Positions 1-6,893 of a stretch of DNA of 11,716 nucleotides are shown one piece after another (the first letter of the stretch is position 1; each line of letters opens with the position of its first letter). The stretch is taken from positions 1-11,716 of the forward strand of contig CAJBHE010000131.1 of NCBI GenBank assembly GCA_903952885.1, read 5' to 3'. The stretch is from an uncultured Burkholderiales bacterium. Its GTDB lineage: Bacteria > Pseudomonadota > Gammaproteobacteria > Burkholderiales > Burkholderiaceae_C. The notes under the pieces were generated by a model. The model worked only from the letters and a program-made list of their open reading frames with translations, had not been told where the DNA came from and did no database searches. The translations under genes and the position numbers were made by a program.

Positions 1-5
1 AAAAA

Positions 6-266
6 TTAACGGTCAGTCGCGGCAGACGCAGCTTTGGCGGGGGATGGTGCGGTACCCAATGTAGGTGCCTCTGTCGGAGTGTTGCTAGGCAACTGGCGAC
101 GCACAATCTGAGGTAATGTGGCGCGTTGCCTAAACTCTGGGTCATTTGGCATGTACAACGGACCATCTTGACCGCATGCCGTTAACGCTGCTAAGGAAAA
201 AAATGCAGAGGCCATACATGCGTAAAGGCTAGCGCGTCTAACTAAAATCTTTATTTGAATATCCAT
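6..266 (-). CDS. lptM: LptM-like outer-membrane lipoprotein (YifL family)
   Basis: Encodes an 86-residue lipoprotein. Basic and hydrophobic residues 1-30 form a signal peptide ending in the lipobox LTAC, with Cys31 as the expected lipidated residue. Directly after it comes CGQDGPLYMP, the hallmark of the LptM/YifL family (CGxxGPLYxP). The rest is a low-complexity Pro/Ala/Thr tail. In E. coli LptM binds the LPS translocon LptD-LptE and helps LptD form its native disulfides; that role is inferred here by family. In related genomes lptM usually precedes lysA, which would lie beyond the left edge. The ATG at 266 is chosen because longer in-frame versions run into cyaY on the other strand and place the signal peptide internally. 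No Shine-Dalgarno is visible. A TACAAT element 7 bases upstream of the start hints at a leaderless message. Confidence 0.82.
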   Translation of the reverse strand: MDIQIKILVRRASLYACMASAFFSLAALTACGQDGPLYMPNDPEFRQRATLPQIVRRQLPSNTPTEAPTLGTAPSPAKAASAATDR

Positions 267-279
267 GGCACAAATTGTA

Positions 280-609
280 ATGACCGATCTCGAATTCTTA
301 GACCACGCAGAACTTCTGCTCAAAGCCATTGAATTGGCTTGCGACCGCATGAATGACGAGGGCGAGGCCGACATCGACAACCAGCGCGTCGGCGGCATGA
401 TCACGCTCACGTTTGAGAACAAAAGCCAAATCATCATCAACCTACAAAAGCCCCTGCATGAGGTGTGGTTGGCGGCCCGCTCTGGCGGCTATCACTTCAA
501 GTTTGATGGGCAGCAGTGGGCCGATACCAAAGGCCAAGGCGAATTCTTTGAGCGTCTCAGCCAAGACGCCAGTACCCAGACCGGGCTGTCGCTCACCTTC
601 AACGCTTAA
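280..609 (+). CDS. cyaY: Iron-sulfur cluster assembly protein CyaY (bacterial frataxin)
   Basis: A 109-residue frataxin homologue, close to the usual bacterial length of about 106. Frataxin signatures are visible: the acidic N-terminal helix with EGEADID, the sheet segment GGMITLTFENKSQIIIN, then QKPLHEVWLAARSGGYHF. CyaY binds iron through acidic residues and modulates IscS-dependent Fe-S cluster assembly in the cytosol (family knowledge). The start is placed at 280 (MTDLEF) because that matches the usual CyaY N terminus. An in-frame ATG at 265 would add five residues (MAQIV) and would overlap the lptM start codon. Neither start has a clear Shine-Dalgarno. The gene is convergent with mrcA and separated from it by a hairpin terminator. 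Confidence 0.93.
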   Translation: MTDLEFLDHAELLLKAIELACDRMNDEGEADIDNQRVGGMITLTFENKSQIIINLQKPLHEVWLAARSGGYHFKFDGQQWADTKGQGEFFERLSQDASTQTGLSLTFNA

Positions 610-622
610 CTTCACCGTCCAC

Positions 623-659
623 CTAACAACAAGGGCGCTTTGAGCGCCCTTGTTGTTAG
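623..659. terminator. Bidirectional intrinsic-type terminator between cyaY and mrcA
   Basis: A perfect 17-bp inverted repeat: CTAACAACAAGGGCGCT, a 3-base loop, then AGCGCCCTTGTTGTTAG. It lies 13 bases after the cyaY stop. It also contains the mrcA stop codon (656-658 on the minus strand), so it can serve both convergent genes. The GC-rich core (GGGCGC) is flanked by an A/C-rich arm and a T/G-rich arm; the T-rich side follows the core on the plus strand (TTGTTGTTAGTTCTT). There is no uninterrupted T tract, so efficiency is uncertain. Confidence 0.75.
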
Positions 660-3031
660 TTCTTGAACAAATCGAGAATCTTTTTCTTCTCGTCATTGGC
701 GGGCAGTTGTTCGCTGGTATTGCCTGAACGACTTTCCAGCCCTAGGCTACTCACGCCACCGCCTTTGCTGAACTCGGTATAGGCCCAGTCGCCACCTTCA
801 TGACTTAGGCCGGCAGGCGGCACAGGTTCAGCCACAGGCACGTTTTGCAATGCGTGTTGCATGTAGCTGATCCACACGGGCAGACTCAAACCACCGCCGG
901 TTTCGCGGTCGCCCAGCTTGCGCGGGGTGTCGTAACCAATCCATGTGACCGCCGTGAGCGTGGGGTGGTAGCCCGCAAACCAAGCGTCCATTGAGTCATT
1001 GGTGGTACCCGTTTTGCCGTAGATGTCGTTGCGCTTCAAAGTGGCTTGTGCGCGTGCCGCTGTGCCTGAGCGGGTAACCTCTTGCAGCAAGCTAGTCATC
1101 ACAAACGCGTTGCGTGCGTCGATGGCGCGGGCTGATTCTTCCAGCGGGGGCGGTGTGAATTCAGACAGGACCTTGCCCATTTGGTCGGTCACCTTGGTCA
1201 CGAGGTAGGGGTTCACGCGGTAGCCGCCGTTTGCAAACACAGAATATCCAGAAGCCATTTGCATGGGCGTGACCGAGCCAGCACCCAGCGCCATGGTCAG
1301 GTAGGGCGGGTGCTTTTCAGCGTCAAAGCCAAACTGAGCAATCCAGTCTTGCGCGTTTTGTGCACCCACGGCTTGCAGCACGCGAATCGAAATCATATTC
1401 TTCGATTTGGCCAAGCCTTTGCGCAAGGTCATAGGGCCTTCAAACGTGCCGTCATAGTTTTTGGGCTCCCACGGTTGGCCGCCCGTGACGCTGGCATCAA
1501 AGAACAGTGGCGCATCGTTCACCACCGTCATAGGGGTGAAGCCTTTTTCCAGTGCTGCTGAATAAATGAATGGTTTGAAGCTTGAGCCTGGCTGGCGCCA
1601 AGCTTGGGTCACGTGGTTGAACTTGTTTTTGTTGAAGTCAAAGCCACCCACCAGTGCGTGAATCGCGCCGTCGCGTGGATCGATGGAGACAAATGCACCT
1701 TCCACTTCGGGTAACTGGGTGATTTCCCAACCACCTTTGGCCGCCTTGGTGATGCGCACCAGCGCACCAGGGCGCAATTTGATGTTCGGAGCCGCCTTGT
1801 CAGACAAGCCCGATTGCACAGGTTGCAGACCTTCGCCTGTGATTTCCAGTACTTCGCTGTTTTGGCGCATCACGCGCACTTTTTTGGGCGTGGCGTCTAG
1901 CACCACGGCGGCCAATAAATCGCCTTTGTCGCCTTGTTCAATCAAAGCGTCGTCGATCGCGTCTTCTAGTTCAGCTGCTTTTGCTGGCAAGGTGATGAAG
2001 CGTTCTGGGCCGCGGTAATGTTGGCGGCGCTCAAAATCCATGATGCCGCGACGCAGCGCAAAATAGGCTGCTTGCTGGTCGCTGGCGCGCACGGTGGTGT
2101 AGACGTTCAAGCCGCGCGTGTAAATCTCGGGGCCGTATTGCGCAAACATCAGCTGACGCGCCATTTCTGCCACGTAGTCGGCATGGGTGTTGATGCTGCT
2201 GGTGGCCGTACGAATTTTTAGCTCTTCTTGCTTGGCTGCTATGGCTTGTTCTTTGGTGATGAAGCCGTTTTCTTCCATACGCTCGATGATGTAGAGCTGG
2301 CGCGAACGGGCGCGTTTGGGGTTGACGATCGGGTTGTAGGCTGAGGGCGCTTTGGGCAAGCCCGCCAACATGGCCGCTTCGGCAATGCTGATGTTTTTCA
2401 GTGGTTTACCAAAGTAGGCTTCTGACGCGGCGGCAAAGCCGTAGGCACGGTTGCCCAAATAAATTTGGTTCAGATAGATCTCAAAAATCTGGTCTTTGCT
2501 CAGCATGTGCTCGAGCTTGCTGGTCAGCAAGATTTCATAAATCTTGCGGGTGAAGGTTTTTTCAGACGACAGGTACACGTTTCGCGCCACCTGCATGGTG
2601 ATGGTCGATGCGCCTTGGCTTTTGGCTCGGCCCAAGTTGGCCAAGGCTGCACGCATCAGGCCGATGTAGTCCACGCCGCCGTGTTGGTAAAAGCGGGCGT
2701 CTTCAATAGCAAGCACCGCGTCTTTCATGACTTTCGGGATGTCTTTGAAAGGTGTGAGGTTGCGGCGCTCTTCGCCGAATTCGCCAATTTGTGTGCCCTC
2801 GACCGAGTACACGCGCATCGACAACTTGGGGCGATAGTCGGCCAAGTCAGAGATGTCGGGCAACTGCGGGTAGGCCATGGCCAGCGCCACGGCGACCAAC
2901 AGGCCCACGATCAGGGCGCCAGCCGCCGCAAGACCAAAGGCCCAAATCAAGACGTAGCCCAATAAAGAGCGGGGCGCTGCAGGTGCGGCGGCGTGTTCTT
3001 TCGAACCTTCGGAGGTGTGGTTTTTGGCCAT
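656..3031 (-). CDS. mrcA: Penicillin-binding protein 1a, bifunctional glycosyltransferase/transpeptidase
   Basis: A 791-residue class A PBP (also called ponA/pbpA). A cytoplasmic tail rich in Ala/Pro is followed by one membrane helix (about residues 25-53). The GT51 domain shows EDARFYQHGGVD with the catalytic Glu at 110, QGASTITMQ at 139-147 and EIYLNQIYLGN near 184. An OB-like insertion follows (about 310-445). The transpeptidase has SSFK (Ser483, Lys486), SKN at 543-545 and KTG at 673-675. All catalytic motifs are intact. It polymerises lipid II into glycan strands and cross-links the peptides in the periplasm. Its divergent position to the pilus operon is the classic ponA-pil arrangement. 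The last codons and stop lie in the shared hairpin. The start at 3031 has no Shine-Dalgarno, but a perfect TATAAT lies 11 bases upstream. Confidence 0.96.
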   Translation of the reverse strand: MAKNHTSEGSKEHAAAPAAPRSLLGYVLIWAFGLAAAGALIVGLLVAVALAMAYPQLPDISDLADYRPKLSMRVYSVEGTQIGEFGEERRNLTPFKDIPKVMKDAVLAIEDARFYQHGGVDYIGLMRAALANLGRAKSQGASTITMQVARNVYLSSEKTFTRKIYEILLTSKLEHMLSKDQIFEIYLNQIYLGNRAYGFAAASEAYFGKPLKNISIAEAAMLAGLPKAPSAYNPIVNPKRARSRQLYIIERMEENGFITKEQAIAAKQEELKIRTATSSINTHADYVAEMARQLMFAQYGPEIYTRGLNVYTTVRASDQQAAYFALRRGIMDFERRQHYRGPERFITLPAKAAELEDAIDDALIEQGDKGDLLAAVVLDATPKKVRVMRQNSEVLEITGEGLQPVQSGLSDKAAPNIKLRPGALVRITKAAKGGWEITQLPEVEGAFVSIDPRDGAIHALVGGFDFNKNKFNHVTQAWRQPGSSFKPFIYSAALEKGFTPMTVVNDAPLFFDASVTGGQPWEPKNYDGTFEGPMTLRKGLAKSKNMISIRVLQAVGAQNAQDWIAQFGFDAEKHPPYLTMALGAGSVTPMQMASGYSVFANGGYRVNPYLVTKVTDQMGKVLSEFTPPPLEESARAIDARNAFVMTSLLQEVTRSGTAARAQATLKRNDIYGKTGTTNDSMDAWFAGYHPTLTAVTWIGYDTPRKLGDRETGGGLSLPVWISYMQHALQNVPVAEPVPPAGLSHEGGDWAYTEFSKGGGVSSLGLESRSGNTSEQLPANDEKKKILDLFKN

Positions 3032-3042
3032 AAGTGGAGAGG

Positions 3043-3048
3043 ATTATA
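3043..3048 (-). promoter_or_regulatory. -10 element of the probable mrcA promoter
   Basis: The minus strand reads TATAAT, an exact sigma-70 -10 box, with 11 bases between it and the mrcA ATG. Transcription would start about 4-6 bases before the ATG, giving a very short or no leader. This fits the lack of a ribosome-binding site. The -35 is weak: TTGTGA (3064-3069) at a short 15-base spacing is the best candidate. On the plus strand the same spot reads TATAAA (3045-3050), so it could also serve as a -10 for the pilus operon, though no good -35 is seen for that direction. Confidence 0.45.
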
Positions 3049-3102
3049 AAAACCATGCTCGCATCACAAAAGTCACGAGTCAAACACAGCCGCAACCATG
3101 GG

Positions 3103-3114
3103 TCAACGCGTTGA
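3103..3114. promoter_or_regulatory. 12-bp palindrome, possible operator in the mrcA/pil divergent region
   Basis: TCAACGCGTTGA is a perfect 12-bp palindrome in the 121-bp gap between the divergent mrcA and pilus genes, about 40 bases upstream of the first pil start. A dimeric regulator site is possible, but no known consensus is matched with confidence and a palindrome of this length can occur by chance. Confidence 0.25.
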
Positions 3115-3152
3115 AATGCAAACCATTCTCCCCTTGATCAAAGGATGTTTTC

Positions 3153-4352
3153 ATGCGCTGGACCTTGTGGTTGCCCCGTTCACGCTCGAGCCGCCTCAGT
3201 GTGTTGGGACTGGACATCGGCCTGCAGGCATGCAGTTTGGTCGTCCTCAGTGGCTCGCCCAGCCAGCTTGACAGCGTGAACTGTGCTGTGCGGTTGGCAT
3301 GGCCTGATGGTTTGGTGGCGCAGGGTGATGTGTTGCAGTCAGAGGCCTTGGGGCAATGGCTGCGCACTTATCTGGATGCGTGCGACTACCAGCCCAGCCA
3401 GGTCTTCATTGGCCTAGACAGCGCCTGCGTGACGTACCACACCATCACTTTGGCTTCTGGCTTGGGGCCCACGGATGTGGCCTTTCAGCTGCAAGCCGAG
3501 GTGCAGTCATTGTTGCCGCCAGACGCAGACGAGGTCTGCATCGACTACACCGCCGACCCAAGGTCTGCCCAAGCTGGCGAGCAAAGCTATGAGGTGCAAG
3601 CTGCGCCGCGTTCACAAGTGGATGCTTTGCAGCGGTTGGCCCAAGCCGCTGGTTTGAAAGTACGGGTGGTCGAGCCGCGCCACGATGCCGCCTGTCGCAC
3701 AGAACAACGCCATGCCTTGGCTGCCTTGCCACCAGCGAGTGTGGCCTTGGCTTTACAGTGCAACGAGGCCTTTGGCTTGGCCTTGCGTGCGTGGCATGAC
3801 GAGGGCGTCAATTTTTTGCCTCACCGTCAAAACGCGCAACGGGCGTTGCGCCGCGCTTGGATGCTGAGGATGGCCCTGTGGGCCATGGCGGGTGCCTTGT
3901 TGGCCGCAAGCTTTGCTGTTGCAGTCGAATCTGCTGCTGAAAACAAGCACCCACATTTGGGCGATGCGTCGGCATCTGCCCGCGAGTTTGACGATGCGCA
4001 AAAAGCACAAGCACAAGCCAGGGCGGCGCATGAGCGCCGAGCGGCGCAAGCCCGTTGGCTCAAGACCCGCCAAGATTTGCAATCACACAGCCTGCAATGG
4101 AGCCGAGTGCTGAGCCAAGCCGCCCAGGGCGTTTGGGTGTCCAGCGTCAAGCAGCAAGGCACGCGCTGGACAGTGCAGGGCGAAGCCTTGTCATCCAGCC
4201 ATGCGCAGCAATTGGTGCAGCAACTTAAGGCGCTCGACATCTGGGCGCAAGCCCCTGAGCTGCCGCAGCTGCAAGTGATGCCTGTTGTGCCAACCACCGG
4301 CTTGCCTGTGTGGCAATTTCGCATCGAAGCTGATTTGAAAGAGGGGGTCTGA
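3153..4352 (+). CDS. PilM-PilN fusion, type IV pilus inner-membrane alignment protein
   Basis: A 399-residue protein joining two pilus proteins normally encoded separately. Residues 17-217 resemble the N-terminal half of the actin-like PilM: strand VLGLDIG at 17-23, LxAEVQSLLPPDADEVCIDY at about 113-132, and an AAPRSQVDALQRLAQAAGLKVRVVEP segment. The second PilM half, with the later nucleotide-binding elements, is missing; only a degenerate strand pair (195-217) remains. VNFLPHR at 219-225 is the PilN signature (normally INLLPxR at the PilN N terminus, which docks into PilM). It is followed by a basic stretch, a membrane helix (about 240-258), a charged coiled coil (about 275-315) and the PilN ferredoxin-like domain (VWVSSVKQQGTRWTVQGEA). 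Start chosen by AAGGA at 3141-3145, seven bases upstream. First gene of the operon; its stop overlaps the next start by one base. The same domain plan is seen in GspL. Confidence 0.82.
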   Translation: MRWTLWLPRSRSSRLSVLGLDIGLQACSLVVLSGSPSQLDSVNCAVRLAWPDGLVAQGDVLQSEALGQWLRTYLDACDYQPSQVFIGLDSACVTYHTITLASGLGPTDVAFQLQAEVQSLLPPDADEVCIDYTADPRSAQAGEQSYEVQAAPRSQVDALQRLAQAAGLKVRVVEPRHDAACRTEQRHALAALPPASVALALQCNEAFGLALRAWHDEGVNFLPHRQNAQRALRRAWMLRMALWAMAGALLAASFAVAVESAAENKHPHLGDASASAREFDDAQKAQAQARAAHERRAAQARWLKTRQDLQSHSLQWSRVLSQAAQGVWVSSVKQQGTRWTVQGEALSSSHAQQLVQQLKALDIWAQAPELPQLQVMPVVPTTGLPVWQFRIEADLKEGV

Positions 4353-5323
4353 TGGTTTTTCAGCAGTTGGATTGGCGTGAACCCTGGAATTGGCCTAGGT
4401 CGTTTCAGCGCATTTTGTTTATGGGCGGAGGCGTTTTGGGCGTGTTGCTCATCAGCCCTTGGTGGCTTCATAGCTGGCAAGCGTGGGATGAGGCGAGTGA
4501 TGCGCAAGCTCAATTGCAGGCACTGCAAGAAGTCACTCAAGTGCTGAGCGCACAAAACTTGCAGCTGTTGGAGGCACAAAACCAGCCTGCTGTGTCTTTG
4601 GCAGACGTCTCTGTTCTGACTCAGTTGGCGCACCAGCAAGACTTGCAACTGTCGCAGTTGGGGGTAGACAAGCCGCAAAAAACTCCGGATTTGAATGCGC
4701 TGTATTTGCAGCAGTTGCCTGTGCATCTGAAGTTGCAGGGCGCATGGGGCAGTTGGCTCAATTGGTTGGCGCAATGGCCCACGGCTGCGCCAGGCGCGAC
4801 CGTCGCGTCGCTGGAACTCAAGGCCGAGCCGTTAGGCGGTATCTCTGCGCAAGTGCTGGTGGTTATTCCGCAATTGATCGAGGGCGAATCAGCTTTTGAG
4901 TTGTCGGGTGTCAACTTAGATGGTGCAGCAGCAGACCCATTTGATGCGCAGGGTTGGACCACTACGCAGCGAATACATGCCAAGCAGCACCCCAGCTACG
5001 GTCATTTGGTAGTGCCCGAACTGGCCCGCGCCCGGGATGTATTGGAAGCATTTCCACGTGAACGTTTGCAATATGTCGGATACATGGCATCGGGCGAGGC
5101 GTTGGATGCCTTGGTCAAAGTATTGTCGCCGTCTGGTGTAAAAAAAGATGCACAAATGATGAACGTTTATCGGGTGCGATTGGGCCAACGTATGGGGCAA
5201 GACTTTGGCAAAGTATTGACTATTCAGCCAGACCAGTTGGTGGTGCAAGAGCTGACGCTGACGTCCACAGGTGAATGGCAAACCCGCGAGGTACGTTTGC
5301 CGCTAAAAGAGGATGCGTTATGA
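4352..5323 (+). CDS. PilO-PilP fusion, type IV pilus inner-membrane/periplasmic alignment protein
   Basis: A 323-residue protein. A short cytoplasmic N terminus and a membrane helix (about 20-38) lead into a Gln/Ala-rich coiled coil (46-78) and a PilO-type periplasmic domain (about 85-172, with LPVHLKLQGAWGSWLNWLAQWP). A linker with DPF (195-197) follows, then a PilP homology domain (about 220-319): VPELARARDVLEAFPRERLQYVG, VYRVRLGQRMGQDFGKVLTI, and a C-terminal strand ending REVRLPLKE. PilP is normally a separate inner-membrane lipoprotein that links PilN/PilO to the secretin PilQ. Here no internal signal peptide or lipobox Cys precedes the PilP part, so it would be tethered through the PilO helix. 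GAGGGGG at 4341-4347 is a strong Shine-Dalgarno. Its stop overlaps the pilQ start (ATGA). Confidence 0.8.
   Translation: MVFQQLDWREPWNWPRSFQRILFMGGGVLGVLLISPWWLHSWQAWDEASDAQAQLQALQEVTQVLSAQNLQLLEAQNQPAVSLADVSVLTQLAHQQDLQLSQLGVDKPQKTPDLNALYLQQLPVHLKLQGAWGSWLNWLAQWPTAAPGATVASLELKAEPLGGISAQVLVVIPQLIEGESAFELSGVNLDGAAADPFDAQGWTTTQRIHAKQHPSYGHLVVPELARARDVLEAFPRERLQYVGYMASGEALDALVKVLSPSGVKKDAQMMNVYRVRLGQRMGQDFGKVLTIQPDQLVVQELTLTSTGEWQTREVRLPLKEDAL
5307..5312 (+). promoter_or_regulatory. Ribosome-binding site fixing the pilQ start
   Basis: AAGAGG lies seven bases before the ATG at 5320, inside the end of the pilO-pilP gene. It favours 5320 over the upstream in-frame ATG at 5275, which lies 49 bases inside the preceding gene and lacks such a site, and over the internal ATG at 5374. 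Confidence 0.65.
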
Positions 5324-6885
5324 GCGTGAATTTCGAGGCTTGTTTACTGTTGAGTCGTCGATGGATGGGGCCCATGCGTAGCTCGGTTGTGCATGCTTGC
5401 TGCTTTTTGTTTTGCTCAGTCGTATTGCCACTAAAAGGCCAAGAAGTCAGCCCCACATTTTCAGGCGCACCCATGTCGATGAATTTTCAAAACATTGAGG
5501 TGCGCACAGCCTTGCAGATCTTGGCTGATTTCACAGGTCTCAATATCATCACGTCTGACAGCGTCACAGGCGCGCTTACCTTGAAGTTAAACAAAGTGCC
5601 ATGGGACCAAGTGATGGACATCATGGCCCAAGCCAAAGGCTTGAGCGTGCGCAGGCAAGGCAACGTCATTTGGGTAGCGCCTCGTGCTGAAGTGGCTGCG
5701 CGCGAGAAGCTCGAATACGAAAGCAAACTCGCCGCCCAAAATTTAGAGCCAATGCAAACGCGAGGCTTTGCTCTCAATTACGCCAAGGCGGTGGATGTGT
5801 TGACGCAGATCCAAGGTGGCACGGTGTTATCTGCCATGCCTGCGATGAACGGCTATGGTGCAGGGGTTGGAAGTTTTGGCGGCTTAGGCAATGCGGGTCT
5901 AAGCTATCCATCGTCAGTCAGCACCACACCTTTCAACCTGTCGACGATGAGCGGCGGCTCGCGCATCCTCAGCACGCGCGGCAGCGCCATGGCCGAGTCG
6001 CGAACCAACCAGTTGTTCGTCACCGACATTGCCGAACGCTTGGCGCTGGTGGCGCAAATGATTGCCAAGATCGACATCCCCTTGCGCCAAGTGATGATCG
6101 AAGCGCGCATCGTGCAAGCCAGCGACACCTTTGGTCAAACCTTGGGTGCGCGGTTGGGCGGCATGGGGCAGGGTAGTGCACAAAACGTGTGGGGGCCAAC
6201 CAATGCCAACGCGATGGCCAATGCCAACCCTACGGCGCAGCAAGCCACGAGTTTTAACATCGCTGACAAAGCGCTCGATACTTCGGGTAACTTTGTCAAC
6301 TTGCCTGCCGCCAGCCTGAACGGTTTTGCATCGGCCAGCTTTGCGGTGTCCATTTTCAACTCAGCCAAGAACCGTTTTCTCAATTTGGAGTTGTCTGCGC
6401 TGGAGGCTGACGGCAAAGGCAAGGTTGTGTCCAGCCCGCGAGTTGTCACCGCAGACCAAGCCAAAGCCGTCATCGAGCAGGGCACAGAGCTGCCCTACCA
6501 AGTGGCCGCTGCCAGTGGTGCCTCCACCCTGGCGTTTCGCAAGGCCAACCTCAAGCTGGAGGTGACACCGCAAATCACGCCCGAGGGTGGCATCGTGCTC
6601 GACCTGGATATCTCTAAAGACAATGTGGGCCAAATCACCCCCGCGGGTTTTGCCATCGATACCAAGCACGTCAAGACCCAAGTGCTGGTGGAAAACGGCG
6701 GCACAGTCATGATTGGCGGTATTTACGAGACCAGCGAGCAAGAGGACGAGTACAAAGTGCCGTTCTTCGGCGACATCCCTGTGTTGGGCTATTTGTTCAA
6801 AAACCGCCGCACCGCCCAAGCCAAGCAAGAGTTGCTGGTCTTCATAACCCCTAAAATGCTTGAACACAGTGCCGTTGCACGTTAA
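5320..6885 (+). CDS. pilQ: Short type IV pilus secretin PilQ lacking AMIN domains
   Basis: A 521-residue outer-membrane secretin. A signal-peptide-like hydrophobic stretch (about 23-38) ends near KGQE. An STN/N0 domain follows at once (54-121: MNFQNIEVRTALQILADFTGLNIITS split across the motif, ending VIWVAP). Then come an N1 secretin domain with a Gly-rich insertion (about 170-200), STRGSAMAESRTNQLFVTD, and the secretin barrel, ending with VPFFGDIPVLGYLFKNR and LLVFITPKML. PilQ forms the outer-membrane gate for the pilus. Usual PilQ proteins are about 700 residues and carry AMIN domains that bind peptidoglycan; there is no room for them here. The start at 5320 gives 18 residues before the hydrophobic core; an alternative ATG at 5374 would give a more ordinary signal peptide. 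Last pil gene, eight bases before aroK. Confidence 0.92.
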   Translation: MSVNFEACLLLSRRWMGPMRSSVVHACCFLFCSVVLPLKGQEVSPTFSGAPMSMNFQNIEVRTALQILADFTGLNIITSDSVTGALTLKLNKVPWDQVMDIMAQAKGLSVRRQGNVIWVAPRAEVAAREKLEYESKLAAQNLEPMQTRGFALNYAKAVDVLTQIQGGTVLSAMPAMNGYGAGVGSFGGLGNAGLSYPSSVSTTPFNLSTMSGGSRILSTRGSAMAESRTNQLFVTDIAERLALVAQMIAKIDIPLRQVMIEARIVQASDTFGQTLGARLGGMGQGSAQNVWGPTNANAMANANPTAQQATSFNIADKALDTSGNFVNLPAASLNGFASASFAVSIFNSAKNRFLNLELSALEADGKGKVVSSPRVVTADQAKAVIEQGTELPYQVAAASGASTLAFRKANLKLEVTPQITPEGGIVLDLDISKDNVGQITPAGFAIDTKHVKTQVLVENGGTVMIGGIYETSEQEDEYKVPFFGDIPVLGYLFKNRRTAQAKQELLVFITPKMLEHSAVAR

Positions 6886-6893
6886 GAAAGCCT

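Noticed and set aside
243..248. TAAAAT as a -10 box for cyaY
   Set aside because: No acceptable -35 is found 16-18 bases upstream, and such AT-rich hexamers are common; not listed as a promoter.
2465..2965. Plus-strand open frame (166 codons) within mrcA
   Set aside because: Antisense to the intact GT51 domain region of PBP1a; no domain recognised.
3827..4774. Long minus-strand open frame (315 codons) over the pilMN and pilOP genes
   Set aside because: It lies antisense to well-supported coding sequence, has low-complexity Cys/Arg/Gln-rich translation with no recognisable domain and no start signals. It is a shadow frame.
5275..5319. Upstream in-frame ATG for pilQ
   Set aside because: It would place 15 extra residues inside the end of the preceding gene and has no ribosome-binding site, while the ATGA overlap at 5320 has AAGAGG at proper spacing.
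3153..5323. The fused pil genes as assembly or sequencing errors joining separate genes
   Set aside because: Single-base errors would not delete half of PilM or the PilP signal peptide, and the frames, overlaps and ribosome-binding sites are clean in both fusions.
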